A stretch of DNA of 64,000 nucleotides from Topomyia yanbarensis (GCF_030247195.1 NC_080672.1:5022001-5086000), one strand, 5' to 3'; shown: positions 13,601 to 25,413, numbered from the stretch's first letter. Program-made: numbers and translations. The notes: generated by a model not told the origin, from the letters alone.

Positions 13601-15200
13601 GCATTAGGACTATACACGACCCCTCGTAAAAGAACTTTAGCAAATTCTTTACGCAGGTCATCATAAATTGAAACGATTTTTTTTTGCGATCATTTCATGT
13701 TCATTACGCATGTCGTACGGCAGTGGCTAGAACTTAAGATTTATCATTTCATGCTGATTATCGGATTCTCTTCGAACCGGCAAAGGTAGATGACAAATAA
13801 GATAAGGATGCAAGGAAGCGACAACGATAGAAAATGAAGGAGAAATACGTTTTAGTTTATTAACGACCCACTGCGTTCTTTTTTTGAACGTTGATGATAT
13901 CAATACCAGCTAGAGTTGGGATGGTACGAAATAAATTGGGTGTCGTTCGTTCAAGTAGTATTTTATCCAGACCTTGTGCTTGTAATTTAAAATTAGATAC
14001 ACAGTTGTCAAGGATTTAAGTTCACTTAAAAAAAGCATTTTAGAACAAAGTTTGAAGTAAAGTTGCCATCTCATCTGATATAAAACGTGGATAACGCCCA
14101 GTTCATCGTTTTTTTTTTTTTGAGCTCGCAATAAAATTTCACACATCGCCGCTCACGAACTTGACCGTCGTTTTTTTATTAATGATCGACCTCGAACTTC
14201 ACCGGGGTGGGTACTTTGACTCAACTATTTCCTTATCGCACCGATGCGATCTATGTCGATTCGCTTCGCATAAAATATAGAATCTACCAACGAAACCTAC
14301 CGTTTCCGGTTGGCTATCTTTCCGCGTCCGATTTTGGTTAAAAATAAAGCGACCTTGAGAACAGCCAACAATCCACTTTTGGGCGTTTTGTGCACTTTTC
14401 GGTTCAGTGCTGAAATCAAAAGCGCAAAACGATAGAATGACCTGTTGAACTATTATTATTCAACACACAAAGCAAATGATATTCGGACAGTTTCAGTACA
14501 GTAAGACACGCCAATGTTCGCTTTTGTCGAAATACAATTGATTTTTATTAAAAGTATCTCCTAGGGTCCGTCGTTTAACTCCTATGCCAATAATTTTCTC
14601 CGAAGAACAAAGTTTGGGCTGTACACAAAACTTGCATTTAATTTACTTAAGATGTTTTGTGTTTTGGATCGACTCAAGCTTAGTAATAGTTTACCTGTAC
14701 AGTCACATTCAGAGTCTGTGTGCTGTGATTACAATATTTTAGGCAGAGAAGATTATTTATACTCACTTTTCATCGTACAACCGATTCAACAGTAGTAAGC
14801 CATTTATCAGTTGTAACATTAATTCAATAAAATTAAGCTAAATTGATTTTCTGCTTGCAATAGTGTTTACTCCTATTTAATATACAACGGCAGAATGCAA
14901 TATTATATTCAAATATGAGTTTATTGAAAAAAAAAACAACTTATCAACATGCCGGTCGTTTCTTCTGGAACCAACATTTTTGTTTTCTGCGTTCGTGCTA
15001 ATTCAATACTCTGTTGCCTTAAATCAGTGTCTGGATGTAGATATATAGTGCCATATCGACGGACTTCTGATGGTTTATGGTGGCTTCAAACGCTCGCTCT
15101 ACTGCAAAGCCGGATTGAACTGGCAGAAAAAGAATGATTCTGTGAATGAAAAATATGTTATTAAATACGAAGCAAAATAATAGAGCAAAATGTTAAATTA
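10611..15200. other. 4.6 kb without recognisable genes or named elements
   Basis: Frames of 60-96 codons occur on both strands (for example 11209-11499 plus and 12845-13045 minus). None shows a domain, a splice-compatible partner or a signal peptide I can defend. Base composition is patchy: 11.2-11.35 kb and 12.9-13.5 kb are less A+T-rich than the rest. No RNA gene was recognised. Confidence 0.35.
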
Positions 15201-15231
15201 AGCATGAATATGGGCCTCACTATAACAGTCA

Positions 15232-15315
15232 CGTCACCTAGTGACTAGAAGAAAATTCCCTTCTAGTCACTAGACGCGACTTTTTCGAATTCCTATATTT
15301 CAATTCTAGGTGACG
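15232..15315. repeat. Nested inverted repeats (hairpin inside hairpin)
   Basis: CGTCACCTAG at 15232-15241 pairs perfectly with CTAGGTGACG at 15306-15315. Inside, TAGTGACTAGAAG at 15239-15251 pairs perfectly with CTTCTAGTCACTA at 15260-15272 across an 8-base loop. Confidence 0.8.
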
Positions 15316-15678
15316 GAAGGTAGACGATAACTACTTCTTATTCAGGTGTACTGGTCATTGCCATTATCATTTATTAGCCTTCGTACAGACAGACGCACAT
15401 CCACTCATCTACACCTTGTCTAGATGAGGACCTACTAAACCTAGCATTTAATGTGTATTAGACCGTATAGAACATCGAGTTTTTCCATAAACACTTGCCA
15501 ACTGTTAGCTAGTCCCACAAGTTGCAAATACATTACCTATAAAATAATCAGAGACAATTTGGAAGGTGACATTTAGTTTCCTAGTTTATCTGATTTTAAA
15601 GAAAATCTTCTTTTTATTTTTCAATCTTCGTCATCATAACTAAATAAATTAATACAGTAAAAGTATAATACTATAATA

Positions 15679-15913
15679 CTGCCCATAAACGCATAAGAGT
15701 CCCATGTGGATTTTTGTCGAAAATGAGTTATCCGTTGGATTGTATTCTGTATCACCACTGAATCACACTGCACAAATAAGATTACCGGGTTTGTTCAGAA
15801 AATATCAAAAAAATACCAAAACATGGTTGTCCCATCCATTGAGCCAAATCTTGAACAGATTTTTTCTCGGCTTGCTGTTTTTCAACATGGGACTCTTATG
15901 CTGTTATGGGCAG
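15679..15913. mobile_element. MITE, 235 bp, with ~30-bp terminal inverted repeats
   Basis: The left end begins CTGCCCATAAACGCATAAG. The right end is its imperfect reverse complement and finishes CTTATGCTGTTATGGGCAG at 15913. AATA flanks both sides (15675-15678 and 15914-15917), a possible 4-bp target duplication. The plus frame that crosses it is incidental. Confidence 0.75.
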
Positions 15914-16157
15914 AATACTTGTAGTAGCAAAAGTAGAAAATCATTTCCTAAAACTATTTAAGATGTTATCCGTCTCTTGATTTAGATTATTTCTGTTCAA
16001 GTCACTATTTCGGGATGTTAGACTTTGTAATTTGTATTTTTTTAGCATTAGCGATGCCCTGGTGGTTTGACCATTTGTCGGGTCAAGGAAACTACGATTA
16101 TTGGTGTATATATTTTTGAAAACTAGTGGTTACAAGTAATAATCAATTTATTTTAGT

Positions 16158-17255
16158 TTAACACCTCCTAAGGGCTGTTTTGAACGCAACAATAGTTGGT
16201 TGTTGCCTCAAGGCCAGGGTTAGTTCATTCCAGGCGATAGCACCAGCAACGAGCACGCTTCGCCTTTCTGAAGTGGTGTGTTGTGGAACGATGAATGAAC
16301 AGTTTAGTTGGCCTCTTTGCAGATGTTGTTGGATATATTCTGGTTGATTTCCCGAGTATCCTTGTCGCATAAAACAGAGGATTCGGTGGTGATAGTTTGT
16401 ATCGAGTTCATGTCCAAGTACTCAACTGCGCGCCGTGTCGGTAGATTCTCTTCGACACAAGCTGTAAACAAACCGAACGGTCGCTTTGAAGCAACGGTTA
16501 AGCTGTACTTTTTGTGCTACTGACAGACCCGAATAGTACATGACATAACAGTAGGTAAGGAGAGGAACTATGACGGCTTGAACAAGTTATTTCTTGGTGG
16601 CGGTTGGCAGAACGGGAGCAAATTTTCAGAAAGTGTGTAAAGTTCCAAAAAAAAATTGCAGTGGCACTGTTGACTTGAGATGACCAGCAAAAAAGTACTT
16701 CAGTGTTCGGGGTTAGCGTGTATGTTTTACAGAAAATTATGGCCTGAGTTTTTTTCGGGTTCGGGAACAATGCATTTTGTCTCTCGATAATGTTCAGGTC
16801 GGAATTTACCGCCGCGATAAGCATATCTACATCGTCCTGAAATGTATATTTGCAGGTCATCAGCGTAAAGTTGATACTGAAACTTCAGATCTCGTGGCAG
16901 GCTGTTTATATACAAACTGAACAGGATGGCGCTCAAACCTGATCCCTGAGGTGTACTGTCAGTAACGGGGTGAATATCTGAAATTGCATCGGTGGTTTTC
17001 ACGACTTGAGTTCGGTATGCCAGAAATGAATTAATAAGACTGCAGACGTTGGGTGTGAAACTCTTCCCGAAGTTTGTTTTGAAGTTTGTGAGGGTTGACG
17101 CTGTTGAATGCAAACGAGAAATCAACCGGAACCATCACAGTGCATTGGTCTCCATCAAGCTTGTAGATGTCATGAGTGATTTTAACGTGGGCTGTTATAG
17201 ATGGATGGATTCCTTGCAAGAAGCGGGGGATTCGCATTTTCTGTATATTCAATGA
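16158..17255 (-). pseudogene. RT domain of the 16-20 kb element
   Basis: Minus frames 17252-17031, 17125-16727, 16860-16498 and 16370-16158 overlap as one frameshifted RT. Seen: VPVDFSFAFNSVNPHKL (motif A region), STPQGSGLSAILFSLYINSLP (motif B), LYADDLQIYISG (motif C, catalytic YADD intact), NPKKTQAIIFC, and the tail QGYSGNQPEYIQQHLQ. The tail matches the fragment at the left edge of the window. At least three frame breaks make it non-functional. Confidence 0.8.
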
Positions 17256-17575
17256 TCTGAGCTAAACAAATCTTCAAATACTACGCCGTTGTTGTGAGGT
17301 TGCGCTGAGTGTTGTTGCTGATGATGGCCGTCACAGACGAAGCGGTTTAGCTAGTTCGGCTCAATTTGTTGCATTGATACTGTTGTTGTGGATGCCTTCG
17401 CGACGCAGATTATTCCACAGTTTATGAGCTGACAGGTTAGGCGAAAAGTACCGTTCTCCGTACTGCCTCTTCGAAGTTGAAATGAAAGTGGCGGCTATGT
17501 CCCACTGCGGCACATAGTCACTCCACTGATTGTCACCTTTTACACGGTTGGGGTTGCGTGAATAGAGGGTGCTAG

Positions 17576-18983
17576 TCAGATCCCTGATGTAGATGGCCTG
17601 CTCGATTTCTGCTGTGATCTATTCTTGATTCTAATAACTTTTTCAGGGGCATGCCGATTAATTAGGTTTTGTATCTCGGAAGTAACAAGCTCAACATTTA
17701 GATTGGTGTCTACAATATCTGCAATATTTTCAAAATTGCTGCTCTGGAGTCTGGTGATATTCACGGCACGCAAATCTCTAACTGTGATTCGTTGGGCTGC
17801 GGGTTTTCTGATTTTTACGTCGGAAATGAGGAAAACTGTTTCGTGGTTAGAAATGCAGTTGTTTGTTGATTTGGAGGTCACGATAGATTGCGGGTTGTCT
17901 GTCACCAGGAGATCGATGGTAGTGGCGGAGACATCGGCGATCCTTGTAGGGGAAGTTGGTAGAACCGACATGTTGAAGGCATCGTGTATTCGATTCAATG
18001 AGGCATGATTTCCCACAGGATACGGAAGAGACACATTTATGTTGTATTCACCCAGTAGAAAGAACCTGCCAAAGCCAAGTTCTTGTATGTCCATCAGTAG
18101 TTTCTCAAACTCTTGAGCAAAACTTTGGTTGCTGGCAGGCATTGCATTTATCGCTCATATGAGTAAATGCGCCCGGATAGTTTGCTACTGCAACAATAAA
18201 AACTCACATTTTCACACGAAAAGTTATTGGCACTCACACAACTTCTCCGGATAAATACAACGTGTTATTTCTCCGGATAAATAAAACAGCCGGAGAATGA
18301 GTGAATGAGTTTATCACGGTATCGTTTTTGCGCTCCCTGCTATGCTGTCGTTATTCCAAAACACGATAAAACAAGTCTATCATACTTCTTTGCCGCTGTA
18401 TTTTTTGAAGTTTTTATTGATTTTCACGAAATTAAAATTTTATCACCTTCTCCGGTGAGAAGGAAAGTCAAATAAATTTTATCCGGAAAATCATTCTCAC
18501 GCTATTTGTGGAGACGGAGAATTTTGCGACTCATCTTATCTCGGAAAAGTTGGACATCGGATAAGCTACTTCTCGCGTGAGTGAGAGAGAATTACAATCC
18601 CTGGTTGCTGGTGTTAGGGTTGTAGACAATTGCGATACCGGACATTTAGGTCGTTGATTCGAGTTTGTACAACGAGGAATTCAAATCTTTGATTAATTGG
18701 TGTATCGGTGTTGAAAGTAGATTTCAGAATTGGTGTCGCTTTTCTACTTTTCAGACAATACAAGCCGATGTCGACCTCTACTTGATGGTAGACTGTGTTT
18801 GATGAAATTGTAAGATGGTAAACGTACTGGTCCGATTGGGCTGGATGACTTCATCTTAGTTTCAGTTACACTAAAGAAATGGTATTGATTTTTATGTAGA
18901 GCAAGTTCAATGCTGTCGATATGGCATTCGATGCCACGTATATTAAGATGTCCGATTCGTAGGTGGGAGTAGTTTTTTGACAT
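17576..18983 (-). pseudogene. AP-endonuclease domain of the 16-20 kb element, interrupted
   Basis: The frame 18983-18744 starts with LRIGHLNIRGIECHIDSIEL and FFSVTETKMK, the N-terminal catalytic Asn and Glu motifs of a non-LTR APE endonuclease. The frame 18142-17576 has FFLLGEYNINVSLP (GDFN degenerated to GEYN), ATTIDLLVTDNP (normally TxIDxxxT) and NHETVFLISDVK (SDH-like box degraded to NHE). The middle of the domain is displaced by the insertion at about 18150-18595. Confidence 0.7.
18150..18595. mobile_element. Insertion inside the endonuclease, rich in CTCCGGATAAA-type motifs
   Basis: The endonuclease reading frame stops being recognisable at both edges of this block and resumes beyond it. 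The block contains CTCCGGATAAA twice (near 18245 and 18270), CCGGAGAAT, CTCCGGTGAGAAGG and TTATCCGGAAAA, i.e. a CCGGA motif in both orientations. Termini and target duplication could not be fixed. Confidence 0.45.
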
Positions 18984-19019
18984 GTAGCGTTTTTTATACG
19001 GAATCGTTAGCGCTTAGGT

Positions 19020-20528
19020 TTAGTTTGTCTGCAGTGAACATTCAGAAGATTCTGCGTCAAAGAATATAGAAGACTCGTCGATGCTGGGATCAAGTTGAAA
19101 CAGTTCGAGGAGGCTGGTGTCTTCAATTGGAGTGTATTTCTTCTCCTTAGGAAGGCGTACTGCGACTCTGTCATTTCGGACGTACACCGATTCCACCAAC
19201 TTTTTCTGTTTCATTCTCAATGCCAGATTGCGGATCCGGAAGCTATTGACAGATAACATTTCATTGACCGTGAAGCGGTATTCTAGTGGAAGCCCTGTTT
19301 TCAAATTGCATAGTTTAGCTTCTTTGTGCTTCTCGAAGTGTTGGAACTGACAGCACGGACAATGTTGGAACTTGCAGCACGGACATTGTTGGAACTGGCA
19401 GCACGTACATTGTTGGAACTGGCAGCACGGACATACACGAGTAGGATTTACACATTTAGAGAGAGGAAAGATTTAGAGTGTAGAGAGGAAGAAGTGTCAG
19501 AATCAGAAAAAGGAAAAGTTTAACAGCGTGCGGAAGAATTTCTATTTCTAAACCTAAACCCTAAAATTTATTGGCTGGTGTAAAACTTATTAACTAGTTA
19601 AAACTTAATATCTAGTGTAAAACTTAACCTATCTTAGAACTACTGCGAAACACTACTGTAAGTAAATTTGATTCAATTGCAATAATTAAAATATAAGCTA
19701 ATTGGAAATTTATCCTAACCTAGATTCGCGTACGATAGAGTTAGTTTGCACTAAAAGCGGGAGATAGCGTATGCAATTGAACGAATACCGATTTATGTAA
19801 GTCTTTATTGTATAACTGCATAACTTTTATCTAAACAAATATAATTGCAGCTAAAAGCTGAATCGAAATCACAAATTGTGATTTGTTGTTTGCGATCTGC
19901 TAAACAGATTTCGGATCTTCACGCGCCCCGCGTCTTCTTGTTCTCCAGAACACGAAGTATTTCCGTAGGACGTCCGATTTAGTGCTGACGCTATCGAATG
20001 CAACTAGGATGGTTGGTGTAATAGACCGGTCGGTCCACTTGGAAGGTTGCACTGGAAGGCGAAAGCACGAGGCTACGAAAGGCATTGATTCTGGGATGCC
20101 TAAGAAACACAGAAAACTTTTGACAATGGACGTTTTTACCAGCTTAGTGGGAAACCTTGTTGATGGAGATTCGATAGCTATTGACACTTTGGGAGCAAAT
20201 TCTGACAAGCTTCACTCCCGTTTAAATTGCCTCCAGGTTGGCCTCAACGACCGATTTGTGCTGCCATTTTTTCAATCTGTTTCTCTAACTCTTTGAGATC
20301 TGTGGCGTTGGAAGTCTTGACTTTGGGAATCAAACTGCCGATTACCGTGCACCGTTCACACATGTACTGATATGCGCTGATGTCTGCAAGCAGTGATTTA
20401 CTAACTCGTACGCAGATGCTGTGAAGCCACTTCTTGTTCGGTGGTTTCTCGAGACCACAGGCTCCGCAAACGTCTGCAGTCATAACGGTGACCAACACGC
20501 TTACGCTAATTGTAATTGCCGTCCACAA
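19020..20528 (-). pseudogene. ORF1 (PHD-like finger) of the 16-20 kb element
   Basis: The minus frame from 20528 encodes CGACGLEKPPNKKWLHSICV followed by YMCERC, a C4-H-C3-like PHD arrangement, then KELEKQIEKMAAQIG, a short coiled coil. After broken sequence, a Cys-rich repeat (19339-19434) leads in frame into the C-terminal domain 19304-19020 (LPLEYRFTVNEM to ECSLQTN). Such ORF1 proteins bind element RNA. The first listed Met may not be the true start. Confidence 0.6.
19339..19434 (-). repeat. Four 24-bp tandem repeats coding a Cys-rich octapeptide
   Basis: Units at 19339-19362, 19363-19386, 19387-19410 and 19411-19434 are each 24 bases and differ by one to three changes. On the minus strand, in the frame that continues into the ORF1 C-terminal domain, they read CPCCQFQQ, CTCCQFQQ, CPCCKFQH, CPCCQFQH. 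The plus-strand frame reads LELAARTL, but that frame is not linked to any domain. Confidence 0.8.
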
Positions 20529-20550
20529 CAGGTTGTGTGAATATTTATCT

Positions 20551-21849
20551 CCAATTTCAAGGACATTGAATCCTCAATCTACTCGAATCGAATGCCTAGG
20601 AATTTGACTGAAACAAATCACACTGAGTTAAGAAAAAGACTCGCTATTTTAAAGAAACTTTATATTCATGATTAAAAAGTTGGAAACTAGCAAAATTCAC
20701 CCGTCCCCCCAACCAAGTAAATTGAAAAAATATTTTATGAATAGGACACATCCAAAAATCAACCATGGAGACATCCGAGTCAATAAGAATAGGCCATACA
20801 ATGCCATACAATCGAATGCCACAGGCCCACAACGAAATTGGCGATATACACACGAATAAAAAAACGTTTTCTTGTCTATAACTTTTTCAAGATCAATCAA
20901 GAATCAGAATATATTGTCTGCCGAATCTGGTCGGTAGGAAAGGAGAAAGAAATGAAATGACAACACAAAAAGAAACAGTAGGTAAGTTAAACCCACAAGT
21001 AGTTCAAAGCCAAGTTTCAGTCGTCCTTACGCAGTTTCGTCTATGTAAAAACAGGCAAAAACTAAAAATCGCAATTGCGTTGCTGCTAGCTAGCGGCGTA
21101 TCAGATGCTATGTTGGTCCGAAATCGGATTCACAAAGATCACGTGATTATAACTCAGCGCTCTGAATAGTGGACAAGTGACAATTAATAATTGAGCCCTG
21201 ATCAGCATGCCACTGTGCTGTTACGAAAAGTGTAGGAGGTTTTTAGAAATCACTGGGAACGGTTTTTCCAAAAAAAATTTATTTATTGATAAGTTTGTAG
21301 ATTGCACCAATAGTTGAAGCCTAAGACCGAATCTCTTCTTTTTTCCAACTTGTCGGAATTGGCAAAGCAGGTTCAGGATCAACAAAGTCAATCTATGCGC
21401 CTGCTCTGATCAATTCATTGGCCCAGTCAGTACCAGTAATACCGAAATGACCGGACACCAAAACGAGATTGATAGTATTGTCAATGCTAGGTTATTCTAC
21501 CTGAATGCGGCATGCAATCACTAGCTTGGATCGTGATTTGCCGAGCTAAGGGCCTTGATTTCAACTTGACCTTTTTACATTAAAGTTTATTTTATTTTCT
21601 GTTTGTTCATATATTTTAATTGATCTGCTATGCTTACATCTTTGGTTGTATGTACTTTTATTTAGTTTTATGTTATTTGTTGGATGCCAATTAACATTTT
21701 CAATGTCCTCGCATTGTCGGTATACAATTGCAACCTGACTATCAGAGTAGAAGTTTATAACAAATTCTGTTGAAGGGCCGTTTGTACCCTGGAATGGCCC
21801 CCCTCACACCCATACACATCTTTCATAATGTGGAAGGTTTACGAGCACA
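20551..21849. other. Unassigned stretch
   Basis: Short frames (20644-20900, 20957-21169) show no motif. The segment at 21170-21840 may hold degraded transposon 3' sequence, but I cannot name it. Confidence 0.35.
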
Positions 21850-23060
21850 TATCTTTCGATAATAGTTTTCACTCATGAGAGATTCCTTCAATGATATTTC
21901 ACTTCTGTGTATGCCCATCTCTTTCTTTTATAAATTCACACATCACATCGTAGTAACGGATATGCATTCACTTACGCGGTTTCTCGGATGTTAAGAACAG
22001 AATAGAAGTTTAGTAATCATAATAAGGAGCTACAATGGTCTTGTAAACAGTTATCTTTGAGTCAAATATGGGAAACCTTTTAATCCTACAAAGAACGCCA
22101 GCTTTATGGCAGCTTTCCTGATTGTTCACTGTTCACTCATTAAAACTCAGTCTTTCGTCCAAAATATTTAAGTTTTTCGTCCAAGATATTTGATAGTTGT
22201 AATTCTTTCAGCTATCTCTCCTTCTCTTTTAACTATTGCAGTACTTTCATTCATCTACCGCGTTAGTAGGTACAATCATATATTTGATCCTGGAAATGTT
22301 CAATTTGAGTTTTTTCCACTTCAACCAATCACTAAACTTTGCCAGTTCAAGGTTCATTGGCCTGATGCACTATTACCGATCATAAACAAAACTGTGTCAT
22401 CGGCAAAAAGGTTTGTTTCCGTATTTTCCAAAATATTTCTCATGTCGTTAATGTATAGGATAAACAAAAGTGGTCCTAGTGTACTTCCATGTGGTACACT
22501 AAGGTTAATTTCGGCTTCCGATAATGTAGCGTGGTTGAACCTTGTAACTTGCATACGTCTTTCTAAGTAACTGCGAAACCACTCAAGAGCATTTCGTCAA
22601 TTGTTTCAAACGCTCATTTCAAATCAACAAAAACTGCCAAGATAACTTTTCCATTCTCAATGGACTGCTTCCATTTCAACAATAATAGGTAAGCGCTGAT
22701 TCACACTAATGATTTTTCTGGAACCCTGATTGTTCACACAACACTGCATTTGGAACTTTTGGAACTAGAATTACGACCGTCTTAAAGAACAACTTCCGGA
22801 AAGCACCTTGCCGAAGCGACTCATTAGTGTCATTATGCACAAAGTGGCATTTCCTTAATAATTTTAAGCATATTGATAGGCTTAGAAAACACAAATTTTC
22901 AGTTACTTCGATTTCCTCCACTAGTTGCGCTGTAGGCGGCGGAAGGGCTTCGTGAATCCCTTCAAATTTTATCGATGTCAAACAATGTCCAAACCATTTA
23001 TTTGGTCTGGAAGAATTACTATTACGAACTTCGGTTAATTGCGCTACTGCACTTGTCATA
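21850..23060 (-). pseudogene. Degenerate non-LTR RT (CR1/Jockey-like), minus strand
   Basis: From 23060 downward the minus strand reads IKFEGIHEALPPPTAQLVEE, then VVILVPKVPNAVLCEQSGFQ (motif around the RT fingers). A broken stretch decodes as ENGKVILAVFVDLKRAFETID (motif A), and the frame 22554-22354 gives PHGSTLGPLLFILYINDMR (motif B) and LFADDTVLFMIG (motif C, FADD intact). It is not the same family as the 16-20 kb element. Stops and frameshifts make it non-functional. Confidence 0.75.
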
Positions 23061-23367
23061 ACGGAACTAAGAACTTGGAGTTTTCCCTCTACTAATGTTA
23101 TATCTTACAAAAGTATTCTGTCTCTCCTGAGAATGCTTTGTAGTTTTTGTCTATACATGTTTCGGTAGACTAATCGTACCTGAACTCATCCGATCCGATC
23201 TTCCCGAGTGAATAGAATCAAATGCACAAATTGAGCACCGGTAAAAAGTGATCAACGAATCCTAGCAAAGATTACCCACTATTCTATCATATACGCCAGT
23301 TCTGCATTAATTCCCTTATCCAGCTATCACAAACATTACACATACACATATAGACATGGGACTAGCA

Positions 23368-23780
23368 CATAACATTTGTGCACTAGTACTAAAAACTAGT
23401 TATTACAACACGACCACTAATAGGTTTCTACATTTAAATTTTTAATTAGCCTGTGAACGATGACGGAGTCGACTGATAAATCGGTACACAATAACCCCTA
23501 CGAGCCGTGTCCACAAACACTACCTATTGAACAATGTTTGCAAATTGGGCCCACAGAAAAGGGCAATCTACGGCTATACGTCTGTCGGCCACGCCAGTGT
23601 GCACTAGTTAGACGATAAATCCAAAATGTCATACTTCTTTAGCATTGGTTCATTGTGTGTCGATTTATCGGTCGACTTTATCATCGTTCACAGGCTAATT
23701 AAAAAAATACAAATGTAGAAACGTATTAGTAGTTGTGTTGTAGCAATTGTAGTTTTTAGTACTAGTGTACAATTGTTATG
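23368..23780. repeat. ~126-bp inverted repeats around a ~157-bp loop
   Basis: The left arm 23368-23493 (contains GCACTAGTACTAAAAACTAG and TTAATTAGCCTGTGAACGAT) is the reverse complement of 23651-23780 (contains ATCGTTCACAGGCTAATTAA and GTTTTTAGTACTAGTGTAC), roughly 85% identical by eye. The loop, 23494-23650, is also found next to the right arm in copy 2 at about 40290-40399. Confidence 0.8.
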
Positions 23781-23782
23781 AG

Positions 23783-24465
23783 GCTCTGGTCTGAGTAGGT
23801 TAGGTCCACCTGCCAGGGACTAGACCGAGTAGACGAAGCGGGGCTCACAGAAACAAACATCGGTATCGGAAGCAAACTACCGCAGGGGAATTCACGGCAC
23901 GGTGGATTCGTCGCCGTGGACTACCCGACAGAGTCGCGACGAAAACGGGAGCTAATTGGCTCACGAAACAAACACCGGTATCGAGAGAAACTCCGCTGCC
24001 GGGGAACTCTCCGTCGGAGAAAGATAATATCCGAGTTGATCTCGATAAAACTGGAAGCTAAATGGCTGAAGGAAGCGGGTATTGGTGTCGGGGGAAATTC
24101 CTCCGTCGGAGAACTATCGGTTGGAGTAGGGTTAGTTCACCGTCGTGGACTATCCAAGTAGATCGTAATAAGACCAGGAGCTGAATGACTAACGGAAACA
24201 AGACCTAAAAGGCTCAAGGAACCAGCACCTAAACGGCTCACAGGGATGAGAGATGTACGGCGACGTAATAGCTAGAGAGACAAGAAGCAAGAGAAGAGTC
24301 GAGAGTTAAATCAAACCTCATAGGCCGAGCCATTCCATGAACCAAGAAGAAAGAGGTTCAACAAAAGCACAACGACCCTCCCCCATCCCACGAAGTAATA
24401 CCTTGACGTAGTTCCTTGGGGAAGAAGGGGGTAAAAAAGTAAGGAGTGTTTTTTAGTGTTAGTGC
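23783..24465 (+). mobile_element. 3' end of an R1-like retrotransposon inserted in the composite element
   Basis: The block carries repeated GGGAGCTAATTGGCTCACG and CTCCGTCGGAGAA phrases, as do the tails at 55740-56226 and 61078-61300. It ends with CATCCCACGAAGTAATACC and GTAGTTCCTTGGGGA, which match the R1 3' UTR at 8165-8205. The modules on each side of it are continuous in copy 2 of the composite element apart from a different insertion, so this is an insertion. Confidence 0.6.
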
Positions 24466-24578
24466 TTTTAGGGAATGGATGCAGAACTGGCTTATATGAT
24501 AGAATAGTGGGTAATCTTTCCTAGCATTCGTTGGTCATTCTAGGTCAATTGCACCTATTAAAACAAAGAAAACTCTGG

Positions 24579-25332
24579 ACAATACGTTCCATGGCGGCAT
24601 GACTGGGAACTCTAGTGATATGGGGTAGCTAACTCCCTGTTAGAATCTGAACCGTATACCGAAAACTAAATATCAGAATGACGGTCCGTGTGAGCATCCA
24701 AGAACATACGCAAATATGTGAATGGCCACACGATTACAAAATCTAATTTAGACACTCGGAGCCACATACACGCGACAAACACGTTAACATACGACCATTT
24801 AAGCCCTTCTCGATCATGCACGCACACATATCCCCTCGATCGCTCAAAGTTAATAACACCCCGGTCATTTAGTGCTTACGAAGTAGTTACAAACACGGTC
24901 TCAAACGCGATCCCACAAACGTCCGTGTTCGCGCAATCACCGATCGGTCCCGTCCGGAAATCTTTACCCTTCGTCCTAACAACTTTGGTCTATGCATTCT
25001 TGGACCAATCAGAAAATAAAGCTCATATCCACTAGACAACACGTTCCATGGCGACATGACCGGGAGCTCTAGTAATATGGAAGAACTCACTTGCTTCTAG
25101 CAACCTAACCGTACACCGAAAATTTACTATCAGATCCATGGTCCGCGCGCGATCATCCAAAAACACACGCGAATATGCGAAAGGCACACGGTTAGAAAAC
25201 AGAATCTATGCACGCCAAGTTAGCATACACAACATACAAATGCCCACGCGATCAAAAACTTTAACGTACAAACGCTCGAGCCTTCGCGATGAATCACGCG
25301 ATTGTGAAGAAGTCCCTACGCCCGCACAATGA
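24579..25332 (+). repeat. ~457-bp tandem repeat, one full and one partial unit
   Basis: Unit 1 starts at 24579 (ACAATACGTTCCATGGCGGC) and unit 2 at 25036 (ACAACACGTTCCATGGCGAC). Both contain ACGGTCCG, repeated CGCGA/GCGCGAT words, ACACG words and a GTTAACATAC-type phrase. The sequence is much richer in CG dinucleotides than its surroundings. Related units occur at 41640-43145. Confidence 0.85.
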
Positions 25333-25413
25333 ACATCACATTCAGAATCACGGCCCGCTGCAATTGGCCTTACGCAGTGTTTTAGTGGGTGACATTTCTC
25401 GTCTCGTCTGCAA

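Larger units (their letters stand above)
16130..20550 (-). mobile_element. Degenerate full-length-order non-LTR retrotransposon with PHD-type ORF1
   Basis: Reading the minus strand from 20528 down, the order is ORF1 (PHD-like finger, coiled coil, Cys-rich repeats, C-terminal domain), AP endonuclease, RT and a 3' tail near 16130. The order and spacing are those of a two-ORF APE-RT element. Frames are broken many times, and an unrelated insertion sits in the endonuclease at about 18150-18595. PHD-like fingers in ORF1 are known from CR1-group elements, so I favour that group, but Jockey or L2 relatives remain possible. Confidence 0.7.
23251..25413 (+). mobile_element. Composite inverted-repeat plus tandem-repeat element, copy 1
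   Basis: Order: an outer arm (23251-23316), a long inverted repeat pair (23368-23493 and 23651-23780), an insertion (23783-24465), the second outer arm (24470-24536, the inverse of the first), then ~457-bp CpG-rich tandem units (24579 onward) ending at CGTCTCGTCTGCAA (25413). The same modules in the same order recur at 40280-43230. No coding sequence for a transposase is visible, so it would be non-autonomous. I do not recognise the family. Confidence 0.6.

Noticed and set aside
19326..19523. Plus-strand frame with LELAART repeats
   Set aside because: The minus-strand reading is continuous with ORF1 of the surrounding element; the plus frame has no supporting context.
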